Positions 1 through 9,274 of a stretch of 64,000 nucleotides of DNA are shown here, one piece after another. The translations under genes were made by a program, and so were the position numbers. Position 1 is the first letter of the stretch, and the number at the start of each line of letters is the position of its first letter. The notes beneath the pieces are model-generated. The model was not told the DNA's origin. It saw only the letters and a list, made by a program, of their open reading frames with translations, and did not search any database. The DNA comes from Comamonas testosteroni ATCC 11996 (GTDB lineage Bacteria > Pseudomonadota > Gammaproteobacteria > Burkholderiales > Burkholderiaceae_C): the NCBI RefSeq assembly GCF_000241525.1, contig NZ_AHIL01000002.1, forward strand, positions 1 to 64,000, written 5' to 3'.

Positions 1-21
1 GAGATTGTCGTAGCGGGACAT
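1..21 (-). CDS. 5' end of an unidentified gene (partial)
   Basis: Only the first seven codons are inside the window, reading MSRYDNL from an ATG at 21. A GGAGAA ribosome binding site lies just upstream on the minus strand, so the start is credible. The gene continues past the left edge and follows gudD in the same direction, about 190 bp after its stop, so it may be the next gene of the aldarate operon. Seven residues are too few to name a product. Confidence 0.45.
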
Positions 22-116
22 GGAGTTCTCCGTAAGAAAAAGAGGGTCGATGGCAGTGTGAGAAACGCAGCGGCGTGGCGGTCAGGGCATGGCGCTTGCC
101 ACTGGCGTGGCCCAGG

Positions 117-208
117 CCAGGGACACCGAGCAAGGGCCTGGCCGGCCGCGCCGCCCCGCAGCGATGGCGTCGTCCCCCTGGGGGGAAGGCGCGCAGCGCC
201 TCAGGGGG
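117..208 (-). repeat. Stop-proximal GC-rich repeat element, copy 1
   Basis: On the minus strand this copy begins with CCCCCTGAGGCGC six bases after the gudD stop codon. It continues through a CCCCC/GGGGG stem and ACGACGCC to GCGGGGCGGC and ends with CCCTTGCTCGGTGTCCC. The same order of short blocks recurs at 10277-10365, 27712-27809 and 31077-31170, and in a degenerate form at 32166-32236. Confidence 0.7.
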
Positions 209-213
209 AGGCA

Positions 214-1551
214 TCACCTCACCATGCAGGGCCGTTTGTTGTCGAACTTCCAGCCGGGGATCAGGTGTTGCATGGCGATGGCGTCGTCGCGCGCGCCCAG
301 GCCGTGTTCCAGGTACAGGGCGTTGGCGCGCTTGAGGGCTTCGCGGTCCACGGTCACGCCCAGGCCGGGGGTCTTGGGCACTTCCACAAAACCGCCCTTG
401 ATCTGCAGCGGGTTCTGCGTGAGGTACTGGCCGTCCTGCCAGATCCAGTGCGTGTCGATGGCCGTGACCTTGCCGGGCACGGCGGCGGCCACGTGGGTGA
501 ACATGGCCAGCGAGATGTCGAAGTGGTTGTTGGAGTGCGAGCCCCAGGTCAGGCCCCAGTCACGGCAGGTCTGGCCCACGCGCACCGAGCCGGCCATGGT
601 CCAGAAATGGGGGTCGGCCAGGGGGATGTCCACGGACTGCAGCGACAGGGCGTGCACCATCTGGCGCCAGTCGGTGGCGACCATGTTGGTGGCCGTGGGC
701 AGGCCGGTGGCGCGGCGGAATTCGGCCATGACTTCACGGCCCGAGAAACCGCCTTCGGCGCCGCAGGGGTCTTCGGCATAGGCCAGCACGCCGCGCATGT
801 CGCGCATCAGGCGGATGGCGTCCTTGAGCAGCCAGCCACCGTTGGGGTCCAGGGTGACGCGGGCCTCGGGGAAGCGTTTCGCCAGGGCCGTCACGGCTTC
901 GACTTCCTGCTCGCCGGCCAGCACGCCGCCCTTGAGCTTGAAGTCGTTGAAGCCGTAGCGGGCGTAGGCGGCTTCGGCCTGGCGCACGATGGTCTCGGGC
1001 GTCATGGCCGTCATGTGGCGCACCTGGGTCCAGTCGTCGGTGCCCAGCTTGTCTTCGCCGGGCTTGACGTAGTCCAGGCCGGTCTTGTCGCTGGGGCCCA
1101 CAAAGAACAGGTAGCCCAGCATTTCCACGCGCTCGCGTTGCTGGCCTTCGCCCAGCAGTGCGGCCACGGGTACGCCCAGGTGCTGGCCCAGCAGGTCCAG
1201 CAGGGCGGATTCGATGGCCGTGACCGCATGCACGCCGATGCGCAGATCGAACGTCTGCAGGCCGCGGCCACCGGTGTCTCGGCCTTCCAGGGATTTCTGC
1301 ACCTCTTGCAGCAGCTGCAGGTGCTGGCCGATGGAGCGGCCGATCAGCACCTGCTGGCTGTCCTCCAGCGCCTGGCGAATGCCTTCGCCGCCCGGCACCT
1401 CGCCCACCCCCGTACGGCCCGCGCTGTCGTGCACCAGCACGACGTTGCGGGTGAAGTAGGGCGCATGCGCGCCGCTGAGGTTCATGAGCATGCCGTCGCG
1501 GCCGGCGACGGGAATGACTTCAATGGCGGTGATGGTCGGGGTAGTGGACAT
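214..1551 (-). CDS. gudD: Glucarate dehydratase
   Basis: This enolase-superfamily enzyme dehydrates D-glucarate (and L-idarate) to 5-dehydro-4-deoxy-D-glucarate in the cytoplasm. The 445-residue protein is the usual length for GudD. It keeps the E. coli active-site residues at the same numbers: Lys205 and Lys207 in KLKGG, metal ligands Asp235, Glu266 and Asn289, Asp313, and the general base His339 in GSHSNNH. The C-terminus KRPCMVR is typical of the family. The ATG at 1551 was chosen because the family N-terminus ([12 protein letters not shown]) begins there. It is 37 bp behind the hydroxyacid dehydrogenase gene and belongs to the leftward aldarate operon. Confidence 0.96.
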   Translation of the reverse strand: MSTTPTITAIEVIPVAGRDGMLMNLSGAHAPYFTRNVVLVHDSAGRTGVGEVPGGEGIRQALEDSQQVLIGRSIGQHLQLLQEVQKSLEGRDTGGRGLQTFDLRIGVHAVTAIESALLDLLGQHLGVPVAALLGEGQQRERVEMLGYLFFVGPSDKTGLDYVKPGEDKLGTDDWTQVRHMTAMTPETIVRQAEAAYARYGFNDFKLKGGVLAGEQEVEAVTALAKRFPEARVTLDPNGGWLLKDAIRLMRDMRGVLAYAEDPCGAEGGFSGREVMAEFRRATGLPTATNMVATDWRQMVHALSLQSVDIPLADPHFWTMAGSVRVGQTCRDWGLTWGSHSNNHFDISLAMFTHVAAAVPGKVTAIDTHWIWQDGQYLTQNPLQIKGGFVEVPKTPGLGVTVDREALKRANALYLEHGLGARDDAIAMQHLIPGWKFDNKRPCMVR

Positions 1552-1588
1552 GGGAAGGCTCTTCAACAGACTCGGAGGGAAAAGGAAA

Positions 1589-2554
1589 TCACTGTGCGGC
1601 GGACCAGGGCACCTCGGCCGCAGGGCGGCCCGTGGCGATGAACTGCTGCAGGTTGTGCAGCACCAGGTCGGCCATGGCGCGGCGGGTTTCGTGGGTGCCG
1701 CTGGCGATGTGCGGGGCAAGCACCACGTTGTCCAGGGCCAGCAGGGCAGGCAGTGGGCGGGGCTCGTCCTCGAACACGTCCAGGCCGGCGCCGGCGATGC
1801 GCTTGCTCTCCAGGGCATCAGCCAGGGCGGCTTCGTCGACCACGCTGCCGCGCGCCACGTTGACCAGAAAGCCCTGCGGGCCCAGGGCGGCCAGCACTTC
1901 GGCATTCACCAGGTGGCGCGTGCCTTCGCCGCCGGCGGCGGTGATGACCAGGATGTCGGCCCAGCGCGCCAGCTCCAGCAGCGAGGGCAGGTACTGGTGG
2001 GGCGAGCCTTCGACGGGGCGGCGGTTGTGGTAGGCCACTTCCATGTCGAAGCCCGAGGCGCGGCGCGCCACGGTGCTGCCGATGCGGCCCATGCCGAAGA
2101 TGCCCAGGCGCTTGCCGCTGGCACGGGTGCGGATACCGAAGCGGCTCTGGCTCCAGTCGCCCCGGCGCACGAAACGGTCGGACTCGCTCAGGCCGCGCGT
2201 GGCGTCCAGCAGCAGGGCAAAGGCCAGGTCGGCCACGCAGTCGTCGAGCACGCCGGGCGTGTAGCCCACACGTGCGCCACGGCGCAGCAGAGCGTCCTTG
2301 TCGAGGGCGTCGAAGCCCACGCCGAAGCTGCTCACGAACTTGAGATTGGGCAGAGCGTCGACCACGCCCGCAGGCAGGCCCATGGCGGCCGAGGTGACCG
2401 CATATTCGAACTGGCCGCCATGCTCGGCAAGAAAGCGCTCGGGATCGGGCTGCTCGGAGAGGATGCTCACCTCGTAAGCCTGAGCCAGTTCGGCATCAAG
2501 CTGGGTCAGCGGCATCTTGCCGTATTGAAGAACGCGTGGTCGGGTGGTCGCCAT
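1589..2554 (-). CDS. D-isomer-specific 2-hydroxyacid dehydrogenase
   Basis: This 321-residue NAD(P)-dependent oxidoreductase resembles glyoxylate/hydroxypyruvate reductases. The Rossmann motif [10 protein letters not shown] lies near residue 150. The catalytic Arg is in [10 protein letters not shown], the Glu region is DVFEDEP, and the His is in PHIASGT. It lies between a Bug gene and gudD in the aldarate operon. A 2-hydroxyacid or 2-oxoacid side product of sugar-acid metabolism, such as hydroxypyruvate or tartronate semialdehyde, would be a sensible substrate, but the sequence does not identify it. The family call is firm and the substrate is unknown. Confidence 0.88.
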   Translation of the reverse strand: MATTRPRVLQYGKMPLTQLDAELAQAYEVSILSEQPDPERFLAEHGGQFEYAVTSAAMGLPAGVVDALPNLKFVSSFGVGFDALDKDALLRRGARVGYTPGVLDDCVADLAFALLLDATRGLSESDRFVRRGDWSQSRFGIRTRASGKRLGIFGMGRIGSTVARRASGFDMEVAYHNRRPVEGSPHQYLPSLLELARWADILVITAAGGEGTRHLVNAEVLAALGPQGFLVNVARGSVVDEAALADALESKRIAGAGLDVFEDEPRPLPALLALDNVVLAPHIASGTHETRRAMADLVLHNLQQFIATGRPAAEVPWSAAQ

Positions 2555-2645
2555 GCCGGAAATTCCTTGCTTTGGTCAATGGTGGAGGCCGCAGCCTCCA
2601 GGGGAGAAAGCGGCCCGCTTGTACGGGCCGCCAGGGGTTTAAAGC

Positions 2646-3611
2646 TTATTCGGCCTTGATCCCCTTTTCGGCGATGAGCTGGGCGTAGGTCGTGTAGTCG
2701 GACTCGATCAGCGCGGCGAACTGCCGGGGTGTGGTGGTCCTGGCGACAGCGCCCTGTTCGTTGAGCCGCTGGGCGATGTCGGGCTGGGCCACGGTATCGC
2801 GGATGGCCGCTGCCAGACGGTCGATGGTGGCCTGCGGCGTCTTGGCCGGAGCCAGCACGCCCACCCAGGAGATGGACTTGAAACCTGGCACGGTCTCGGC
2901 CACCGTGGGCACATCGGGCAGTGCCGGCACACGCTTGTCACCAGTCACGGCCAGAGCGCGCAGCTTGCCGGCCTTGATGTGACCCAGGCTTTCGAGCACG
3001 GTGGCAAACGTGATCTGCACATGGCCGGACAGCAGGTCCACGATGGCCGGCCCGCCACCTCGGTAGGCCACATGCTGGATATCGGTCTGGGTGGCGCTCT
3101 TGAACATCTCGCCGGCCAGGTGCATGGAGCCGCCCGGGCCCGAGGTGCTGTAGCTGAGCTTGCCGGGCTGGGCCTTGAGCAGGGCAATCAGGCCGGCCAC
3201 GTCCTTGGCCTGCACGCCGGGATGCACCAGCAGCACCTGGGGCAGCTCGGCGACCAGGCTGATGGGGGCGAAAGCCGTCTTGGCGTCGTAGGGCAGCTTC
3301 TTGTAGAGGATGGGGTTGATGGACTGGGTGCCGATATTGCCCAGCAGGATGGTATTGCCGTCGGCCGGCGCTCGGGCCACCTGGTCGGCACCGATCACCC
3401 CCGCAGCGCCGGGCTTGTTCTCGATGACCACGGTCTGTCCCAGGCGGCTGGCCAGGGCCTGGCTGAGCAGGCGGGCACTGGTGTCGCTGCCGCCACCGGG
3501 CGCGAAAGGAACGACCAGGGTCAGGGGCTTGCCGGACTGTTGTGCGCTGGCGGCGCAGGACAGTCCGGCCAAGACCAGTGTGAGCAGCAATCGGCGGGAA
3601 GGGTGTCGCAT
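2646..3611 (-). CDS. Bug-family (TctC-like) substrate-binding protein
   Basis: This is a 321-residue periplasmic binding protein of the tripartite tricarboxylate transporter (TTT) family. The signal peptide is about residues 1-23 and ends in ASAQ. The family motif LVVPFAPGGGSDTSAR follows, then VVIENKPGAAG, ARAPADGNT and the late block HVAYRGGGPAIVDLLSGHV. The ATG at 3611 is preceded by GGAG. No TctA or TctB membrane gene is nearby. Its place behind the KdgD-type gene and another Bug gene suggests a role in uptake or sensing of an aldarate or related acid. The ligand is inferred from context only. Confidence 0.93.
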   Translation of the reverse strand: MRHPSRRLLLTLVLAGLSCAASAQQSGKPLTLVVPFAPGGGSDTSARLLSQALASRLGQTVVIENKPGAAGVIGADQVARAPADGNTILLGNIGTQSINPILYKKLPYDAKTAFAPISLVAELPQVLLVHPGVQAKDVAGLIALLKAQPGKLSYSTSGPGGSMHLAGEMFKSATQTDIQHVAYRGGGPAIVDLLSGHVQITFATVLESLGHIKAGKLRALAVTGDKRVPALPDVPTVAETVPGFKSISWVGVLAPAKTPQATIDRLAAAIRDTVAQPDIAQRLNEQGAVARTTTPRQFAALIESDYTTYAQLIAEKGIKAE

Positions 3612-3707
3612 GCTTTGTCTCCGTTATCGGTTTTGTGGGTGCATGGGCCGCGGTTCGCGGCAGGAAAAGCCGCCGGGCGCAGAGCGCCCGTCGGCGGCGG
3701 ACCGCCT

Positions 3708-4667
3708 TCAGTCGGCGGTGATCTTGCGGGTCTGGATCAGCTGCTTCCAGCGCTCGTTCTCCTGGGCCTGAAAACGCGTGAATTCCTCGGGTGTGTTGCC
3801 CACGATTTCCAGCCCCTGCTCCACAAAGCGCTTGCGGATGTCGGATTGCTGCACGGCGACAATGGCGGCCTTGGCCAGTCTGGCCTTGACATCCGCCGGC
3901 AACCCCTTGGGAGCGGCCATGCCTTGCCAGGAGTAGACCTCGGCGCCCTTGACGCCGGACTCGGCCAGTGTGGGAACGTCGGGCAGCACGGGCGAACGCT
4001 GGCTGCCGGTCACGGCAATGGCACGCAGCTTGCCGCTACGCAGATGGGGCAGCACGGCATTGACGTTCTGGAAGGAAAAATCCACCTGGCCGCCCAGCAG
4101 ATCGGTGATGGCCGGTGCTCCGCCCTTGTAGGGCACATGCACGGCTTCGGTACCCGTTTGCTGCCAGAACAGTTCGGCCGAAAGATGGTCCGAAGAACCA
4201 TTGCCGGAGCTTGCAAAACTGATCTTGCCGGGATTGGCTTTGAGCGCGGCAATCACCTCGCTCACGCTGCGGGCCTTTTGCGTCGGGCTGGCAACGAGCA
4301 CATTGGGCGCCTGCACGGGAATGGTGATGTAGTCGAAATCCTTGCTGGCGTCATAGGGCACGTTCTTGACCATATGAGGGGTCACCACAAAAGGGCCCAG
4401 CGAGGCCACCAGCAAGGTGTAGCCATCGGCCGCTGCACGCTTGACGGCTCCCGCACCGATGGTGCCCGTGGCACCAGGACGGTTTTCCACGACAAAGGGC
4501 TTGCCCAGTTGCTCGGCCATGCTCAGGGCCACCGCACGCGCCACGGTGTCGGTGGAGCCGCCGGCCGGGAACGGCACGATGATGTTGACGGGCCGGTCGG
4601 GAAAGTTGCCGGCCGCCTGGGCAGCCAGGGCCAGGGTGGCACCCAGCGTGATCAGTATCTTTTTCAT
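3708..4667 (-). CDS. Bug-family (TctC-like) substrate-binding protein
   Basis: This 319-residue periplasmic TTT binding protein has a signal peptide of about 19 residues ending in AAQAAG. VNIIVPFPAGGSTDTVAR and FVVENRPGATGTIG come next, and the ligand-pocket block HVPYKGGAPAITDLLGGQV lies near residue 175. An AGGAG site precedes the ATG at 4667. It is the second of three Bug genes in the leftward aldarate operon and follows the KdgD-type gene by 56 bp. The ligand is not identifiable from sequence. Confidence 0.93.
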   Translation of the reverse strand: MKKILITLGATLALAAQAAGNFPDRPVNIIVPFPAGGSTDTVARAVALSMAEQLGKPFVVENRPGATGTIGAGAVKRAAADGYTLLVASLGPFVVTPHMVKNVPYDASKDFDYITIPVQAPNVLVASPTQKARSVSEVIAALKANPGKISFASSGNGSSDHLSAELFWQQTGTEAVHVPYKGGAPAITDLLGGQVDFSFQNVNAVLPHLRSGKLRAIAVTGSQRSPVLPDVPTLAESGVKGAEVYSWQGMAAPKGLPADVKARLAKAAIVAVQQSDIRKRFVEQGLEIVGNTPEEFTRFQAQENERWKQLIQTRKITAD

Positions 4668-4723
4668 GCGTTGTCTCCTGAAGACGCGGGGCCCGGTTCT
4701 TGGCCTGGCCCCTGCATCGGGTC

Positions 4724-5635
4724 TTACTGGGGGCCGAGCTTGTCGATCAGGACCTTGAGTTCCTCCATCTCGGAAGGCTTGAGGTCGGTCAGGGGAGCGC
4801 GCACGGGACCGGCATCGTGGCCGACCAGCTTGGCGCCGGCCTTGATGATGCTCACGCCGTAGCCTTCGACACGGTTGCGGATCTTCAGGTAAGGCATGAA
4901 GAATTCCTTGAGCAGCTTGTGCTGCGTGGCCATGTCGTCAGTGCGCACGGCTTCGTAGAACGCCATGGCCGTCTTGGGGATGAAGTTGAAGACGGCAGAG
5001 GAATACACGGGCGTGCCCAGAGCCTTGTAGGCGGCTGCATAGACTTCGGCCGTGGGCAGGCCACCCAGGTAGGCGAAGCGGTCGCCCATCTTCATGAAGA
5101 TGGAGGACATGGTCTCGATATTGCCCATGCCGTCCTTGAAGCCCACCAGATTGGGGCAGCGCTCGGCCAGAATGGCCAGAGATTCGGGCGTGAAGCGTGT
5201 GCGATCGCGGTTGTAGACGATGACGCCGAACTTCACGCTCTTGCAGACCTGCTCCACATGGGCGATCAGGCCTTCCTGGCCGGCTTCGGTCAGGTAGTGG
5301 GGCAGCAGCAGGATGCCGTGGGCGCCCAGGCGCTCGGCTTCCTGGGCGTGGGCAATGGCGGTGCGGGTGGGGCCGCCGGCGCCGGCAATGATGGGCACCT
5401 TGCCGCGGCAGGTATCCACGGCGGTCTTGATGATCTGACCGTATTCCTCGCCATACAACGAGAAGTATTCGCCTGTGCCGCCCGCAGCAAACAGGGCACT
5501 GGCGCCATAGGGGGCCAGCCATTCAAGGCGTGCGGCATAGCCCTTGGCATTGAAGTTGCCCTGGGCATCGAAGTCCGTCACGGGGAAGGACAGCAGGCCG
5601 GAACTCATCACGTCTTTGAGGTCTTGGGGTGTCAT
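4724..5635 (-). CDS. kdgD: 5-dehydro-4-deoxyglucarate dehydratase
   Basis: This DapA/N-acetylneuraminate-lyase-family enzyme converts 5-dehydro-4-deoxy-D-glucarate to 2-oxoglutarate semialdehyde, with loss of water and CO2. The protein is 303 residues, as expected for the family. The Schiff-base Lys167 is in VGFKDGMGN, Tyr141 is in VIVYNRDRT, and the substrate loop [11 protein letters not shown] starts at about residue 50. The ATG at 5635 matches the family N-terminus [10 protein letters not shown] and has an AAGGA site. It supplies the step after GudD and GarD. A 2-oxoglutarate semialdehyde dehydrogenase is not visible next to it; the truncated gene at the left edge could be one. Confidence 0.95.
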   Translation of the reverse strand: MTPQDLKDVMSSGLLSFPVTDFDAQGNFNAKGYAARLEWLAPYGASALFAAGGTGEYFSLYGEEYGQIIKTAVDTCRGKVPIIAGAGGPTRTAIAHAQEAERLGAHGILLLPHYLTEAGQEGLIAHVEQVCKSVKFGVIVYNRDRTRFTPESLAILAERCPNLVGFKDGMGNIETMSSIFMKMGDRFAYLGGLPTAEVYAAAYKALGTPVYSSAVFNFIPKTAMAFYEAVRTDDMATQHKLLKEFFMPYLKIRNRVEGYGVSIIKAGAKLVGHDAGPVRAPLTDLKPSEMEELKVLIDKLGPQ

Positions 5636-5676
5636 GGTAATCCTTGAAAAGAGGAGAGCAAAAAAGATCTGGCAGC

Positions 5677-6654
5677 TCAATCCAGCTGCAGTTGGGCGGC
5701 TTGCACCACGGCGCGCCAGCGCGCGCGCTCGGCATTGAAGAATTTGTCGGTTTCGGCGGGCGTCATCGTGACGACCTCGGCACCCTGGCCGGTCAGCCGG
5801 GAGCGGACCTCGGTGGAGCGGATGGCACCGAGCAGCACCTGGTTCACACGCTGCACCACGGCTTCAGGCGTCTTGGCGGGCAGCACCACGCCCTGCCAGG
5901 TGCCCGAGGCAAAGCCCTGTGCGCCCTGCTCCGCCAGCGTCGGCACATCGGCAATCAGGGGCATGCGGGTGTTCTTGGAAATGCCCAGCAGCTTGAGCTT
6001 GCCGCTTTGCACATGCGGATAGGTGGCCAGCATGCCGTTCATCAGCACCTGGGTCTGGCCTGCCACCGTGTCCTGCACCGACTGCACGCCGCCCTTGTAG
6101 GGCACATACACCCATTTGGCGCCGGTGATCCGGGCCAGCTCCACGCCGGCCAGATGGGGGGCACTGCCCGATGCGGTAACGGCAAAGTTCAGGTCCTGCT
6201 TCTTGGACAGTTCCACCAGTTCCTTGAGATTGCTGGCCTGGACGGAGGGGTGCACCACCAGCATATGGGGCGAATAGGCCAGCATGGCCGCACCGCGCAG
6301 CGCCTTGGAAGGATCGAAGCTGAGCTTGGTATAGATCGAGGGAGAGATGGCCAGTGCACCGAGATCGCAGAGCAGCCAGGTATAGCCGTCGGCCGGTGCG
6401 CGGGCGACGAACTCAGCGCCCAGATTGCCATTGGCGCCGGGCTTGTTGTCGATCACCACGGTCTGCTTGAGCTCCTGGGATATCAGCTGCCCGATGGAGC
6501 GCGCAATGATGTCGGAGCTGCCGCCGGGCGGATAGGGAACGACCAGACGAATGGGTTTGCTGGGCCAGGCATCGGCAGCCAGCAATGTGGACGACAGCAA
6601 ACCGCCGGCCGCCAGGGCCAGCAGAGAGCGCAGAAAGTGCGAGCGTCGGACCAT
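5677..6654 (-). CDS. Bug-family (TctC-like) substrate-binding protein, first gene of aldarate operon
   Basis: This 325-residue periplasmic binding protein has a basic, hydrophobic signal peptide (about residues 1-27, ending LLAAD). The family blocks are [42 protein letters not shown] and [12 protein letters not shown]. The ATG at 6654 has a strong AAGGAGA site. It is the promoter-proximal gene of the leftward operon, and its predicted -10 box lies inside a likely GntR operator. That suggests it is induced with the catabolic enzymes. The ligand is probably glucarate, galactarate or a related acid, by context only. Confidence 0.93.
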   Translation of the reverse strand: MVRRSHFLRSLLALAAGGLLSSTLLAADAWPSKPIRLVVPYPPGGSSDIIARSIGQLISQELKQTVVIDNKPGANGNLGAEFVARAPADGYTWLLCDLGALAISPSIYTKLSFDPSKALRGAAMLAYSPHMLVVHPSVQASNLKELVELSKKQDLNFAVTASGSAPHLAGVELARITGAKWVYVPYKGGVQSVQDTVAGQTQVLMNGMLATYPHVQSGKLKLLGISKNTRMPLIADVPTLAEQGAQGFASGTWQGVVLPAKTPEAVVQRVNQVLLGAIRSTEVRSRLTGQGAEVVTMTPAETDKFFNAERARWRAVVQAAQLQLD

Positions 6655-6680
6655 GGTGAAATGTCTCCTTGTTGTGGTCA

Positions 6681-6713
6681 GTCATCATACAACTAGGTTT
6701 TTTTGAACACCAA
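6681..6713 (-). promoter_or_regulatory. Predicted promoter and GntR operator of the leftward aldarate operon
   Basis: On the minus strand there is a -35 TTGGTG (6708-6713) and, after 18 bp, a -10 TATGAT (6684-6689). The -10 lies inside GTTGTATGATGAC (6681-6693). That sequence shares outer bases and one whole arm with the perfect dyad GTTGTACGACAAC at 7784-7796 in front of gntR. A repressor bound here would block RNA polymerase. Confidence 0.55.
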
Positions 6714-6962
6714 GACATTTTTTCTAAGGGTAAGCACGGGTCACCGTCGTTGATCAGGCTTCAGCGCGTGCGACCCTCATCCATTAAATACGCTTCAAAC
6801 TCAATAATGAAGAGCGTTTCAAGCTATCATTTTTAAATAGCCTTCATATGTTTGGCGCAGCGGAGCCACAGCGACCGCCGCATGCTGCGGGCAGTCCGCC
6901 GCGCTTTGCTGCGGTCAGGCTCCTCCATCAAGCGCCCGCCCAGGCGCCTGGGCACGGCGGGC
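6714..6962. other. Intergenic stretch 3' of gntR with a 16-bp palindrome
   Basis: No gene is supported here. It contains the perfect palindrome GCCCAGGCGCCTGGGC at 6938-6953, about 10 bp behind the gntR stop codon, and GC-rich repeats. Toward the operon promoter there is an AT-rich part with AATGATAGCTTGAAACGC-like sequence when read on the minus strand. The palindrome may form a 3' hairpin on the gntR mRNA but has no clear T run. Confidence 0.4.
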
Positions 6963-7760
6963 TCAGGACTCGGCGCTCAGGCTCAGACGCTGGGCCAGGC
7001 GCAAACGCTCCCGCGAGTTGGTCAGATGGATGCGCATGGCGGCGCGGGCCGAATCGGCATCCTGGCGCACGATGGCGGCATAGATCTCCTCGTGCTCGCG
7101 GTTCACCCGGCGCAGATAGTCGGGATCGCGTGCCGGCGTATGCATGGAGGCGATGCGATTGCGCGGAATCAACAGCGTCCCGAAATGCTGCAGGATGTCC
7201 TGAAAATACCGGTTGCCTGTGGCCTGCGCGATGCTCAGGTGAAAGGCCAGATCATGTTCGACGGTGTCGTGCCCCAGGGCGAAATGATGCTCGAACTCCT
7301 GCAGAGCCTCGCTCATTACCTTCAGATGGGCTTCGCTACGGCGCTGGGCAGCCAGACCGGCAGCCTCGGTCTCCAGACTGATGCGCAGCTCCAGCACGGC
7401 CAGCACATCGACGGACTCGCTGAGCTCGCGCGCGCTGAGCATGGGGCTTGCACTCTGGCGCGCGGGCAGCACAAACGTGCCTATGCCATGGCGGGTCTCG
7501 ACCAGACCCGCAGCCTGCAATTTGGACAGCGCCTCGCGCACCACGGTGCGGCTGACGTCATAGCTGCGCACGAGTTCGGACTCGGTGGGCAGCTTGTCCC
7601 CCTCATGCAGCAGGCCCTGACGGATCTTGTGCTCGAACTCCTCGGACAACAGATTCGCCAGACTGCGGCTGCCCTTGCTGGTTTTGCTGCGCAGCGCGTA
7701 CCCCTCCGTCAGCGGCAAAGACGGGGTTGATTGGGGTAATTCCGATGTCTGAGTACTCAT
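6963..7760 (-). CDS. GntR-family (FadR/FCD subfamily) transcriptional regulator
   Basis: This 265-residue regulator has an N-terminal winged helix-turn-helix (about residues 30-95, with LPTESELVRSYDVSRTVVRE) and a C-terminal FCD ligand domain. Likely FCD metal ligands are the Asp and His in EHDLAFHLSI, the His in NREHEEIY and the His in MRIHLTNS. The ATG at 7760 was preferred to an upstream in-frame start because the upstream extension covers the promoter and operator. It lies between the two aldarate arms and probably represses them until an aldarate or a breakdown product binds. The promoter overlap at 7784-7796 suggests autorepression. Confidence 0.92.
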   Translation of the reverse strand: MSTQTSELPQSTPSLPLTEGYALRSKTSKGSRSLANLLSEEFEHKIRQGLLHEGDKLPTESELVRSYDVSRTVVREALSKLQAAGLVETRHGIGTFVLPARQSASPMLSARELSESVDVLAVLELRISLETEAAGLAAQRRSEAHLKVMSEALQEFEHHFALGHDTVEHDLAFHLSIAQATGNRYFQDILQHFGTLLIPRNRIASMHTPARDPDYLRRVNREHEEIYAAIVRQDADSARAAMRIHLTNSRERLRLAQRLSLSAES

Positions 7761-7783
7761 GAGCCTGATGATAATGGCTTTCA

Positions 7784-7821
7784 GTTGTACGACAACATAC
7801 CACAAAGACTCCCTATTTCAA
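7784..7821 (-). promoter_or_regulatory. gntR promoter with perfect operator dyad
   Basis: The perfect inverted repeat GTTGT-ACG-ACAAC lies at 7784-7796. On the minus strand a -35 TTGAAA (7816-7821) and a -10 TATGTT (7794-7799) are 16 bp apart, and the -10 overlaps the dyad. The site is also upstream of the divergent gene at 7862, so one bound regulator could act on both. Confidence 0.6.
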
Positions 7822-7861
7822 CCTCGGCCCGCAGCTCCTGCGCCGCACCAGTCATCTCAAG

Positions 7862-9157
7862 ATGAGCACTTCTCACCAGATCCGCCACATCCGCATCACG
7901 CCGATTGCCTTCCGTGATCCGCCGCTGCTCAACGCCGCCGGCATTCACGAGCCCTGGGCGTTGCGCTCCATCATCGAGATCGAGACTGCTTCCGGCCTGG
8001 TCGGCATCAACGAGAGCTATGGCGACCAGCCCATGCTGGATGCTCTGGCCAAGGCCGCACCGGCCCTGGTCGGGCTCTCGCCCTGGGCCCTCAATGAAAT
8101 GGAGGTCCGTGTTGCGGCCCTGGTCACTCCGCCCAAACTCACAGCCTCGGAATTTCTGGGTCAGCAGGTCTCGCTGGCCCCAGGCACCCATGTCTCCAAG
8201 ACCGTGGCCAAGGTGGTCAGCGCCTTCGAGGTCGCGATGCTGGACCTGCAGGGCCAGATGGCCAAGGCCCCCATCGTCGACCTGCTGGGCGGCCCCGCAC
8301 GCGACCGCGTGCCCTACTCGGCCTATCTGTTCTACAAATACGCCGAGCATGTGGACCAGCCCTATGCACCCGACGCCTGGGGCGAAGCCCTGACGCCGGC
8401 CCAGCTCGTGGCCCAGGCCCGACGCATGATCGACCAATACGGCTTCCAGAGCATCAAGCTCAAGGCCGGTACGCTGCCACCCGAGCAGGAAGCTGCCGGC
8501 ATCCTGGCGCTGGCCGAGGCCTTCCCCGGCACACCGCTGCGCATCGACCCGAATGGCAACTGGACTGTGGAAACCAGTCTGAAGATCGTGCAGCAGTTGC
8601 GCGGCGTGCTCGAGTACTACGAGGACCCGGCCCCGGGCCTGGACGGCATGGCCGCTGTGGCACGCGAGTGCGACGTGCCACTGGCCACGAATATGGTGGT
8701 GACGGACTTTGCCGAGTTCCGCCGCAACGCCGACATGGGCTGCCCCGTGAAGATCGTGCTCAGCGACCACCATTACTGGGGCGGCCTGCGTGCCACACAG
8801 CGCCTGTCCACGCTATGCCGCACCTTCGACCTGGGCCTGTCCATGCACAGCAACTCCCATCTGGGCGTGAGTCTGGTGGCCATGACTCATCTGTGCGCCA
8901 GCGTGCCCCTGCTGACCTATGCCTGCGACACCCACTATCCATGGCAGGACGAGGAGGTCGTCGAAGGCGGCCGCCTGCAGTTCGAGCAGGGCAGCCTGCG
9001 CGTGCCCACCACGCCCGGCCTGGGCGTGACCCTGGACCGCGAGGCCCTGGCCCGACTGCACGACAACTATCTGCATTGCGGCATCCGCAACCGCGACGAC
9101 CTGGGCCAGATGCGCAAATACGATCCGGAATTCACCGGCAGGCAACCGCGCTTCTGA
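7862..9157 (+). CDS. Glucarate dehydratase-related enolase-superfamily protein (GudX-like)
   Basis: This 431-residue mandelate racemase/glucarate dehydratase-group enzyme is clearly different from the GudD at 214-1551. The catalytic pair Lys201 (in SIKLKAG) and His329 (in SMHSNSH) is present, with Asp229, Asn277 and Asp302. The metal ligand that is Glu266 in GudD is replaced: the segment reads EDPAPGLDG, so Glu254 of EDP may be the ligand instead. This points to a related but possibly different acid-sugar substrate, such as a diastereomeric aldarate or an aldonate. It is divergent from gntR and starts the rightward arm, followed by a Bug gene and garD. Confidence 0.85.
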   Translation: MSTSHQIRHIRITPIAFRDPPLLNAAGIHEPWALRSIIEIETASGLVGINESYGDQPMLDALAKAAPALVGLSPWALNEMEVRVAALVTPPKLTASEFLGQQVSLAPGTHVSKTVAKVVSAFEVAMLDLQGQMAKAPIVDLLGGPARDRVPYSAYLFYKYAEHVDQPYAPDAWGEALTPAQLVAQARRMIDQYGFQSIKLKAGTLPPEQEAAGILALAEAFPGTPLRIDPNGNWTVETSLKIVQQLRGVLEYYEDPAPGLDGMAAVARECDVPLATNMVVTDFAEFRRNADMGCPVKIVLSDHHYWGGLRATQRLSTLCRTFDLGLSMHSNSHLGVSLVAMTHLCASVPLLTYACDTHYPWQDEEVVEGGRLQFEQGSLRVPTTPGLGVTLDREALARLHDNYLHCGIRNRDDLGQMRKYDPEFTGRQPRF

Positions 9158-9274
9158 ACTCCAGCCCCCTGCACATAGAGACCGCAAAGAGCAAACATCC
9201 AGCCCAAGCCGAGCTGGTTCGATCGCCCCCTTTCCACAGCGCAAGAAGACGCTTTTCAACCGGAGACAACCATC

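Noticed and set aside
2979-4862. 627-codon plus-strand open frame opposite two Bug genes and kdgD
   Set aside because: It spans several genes antisense and the translation is rich in Gly, His and Gln repeats with no known fold. This is a GC artefact.
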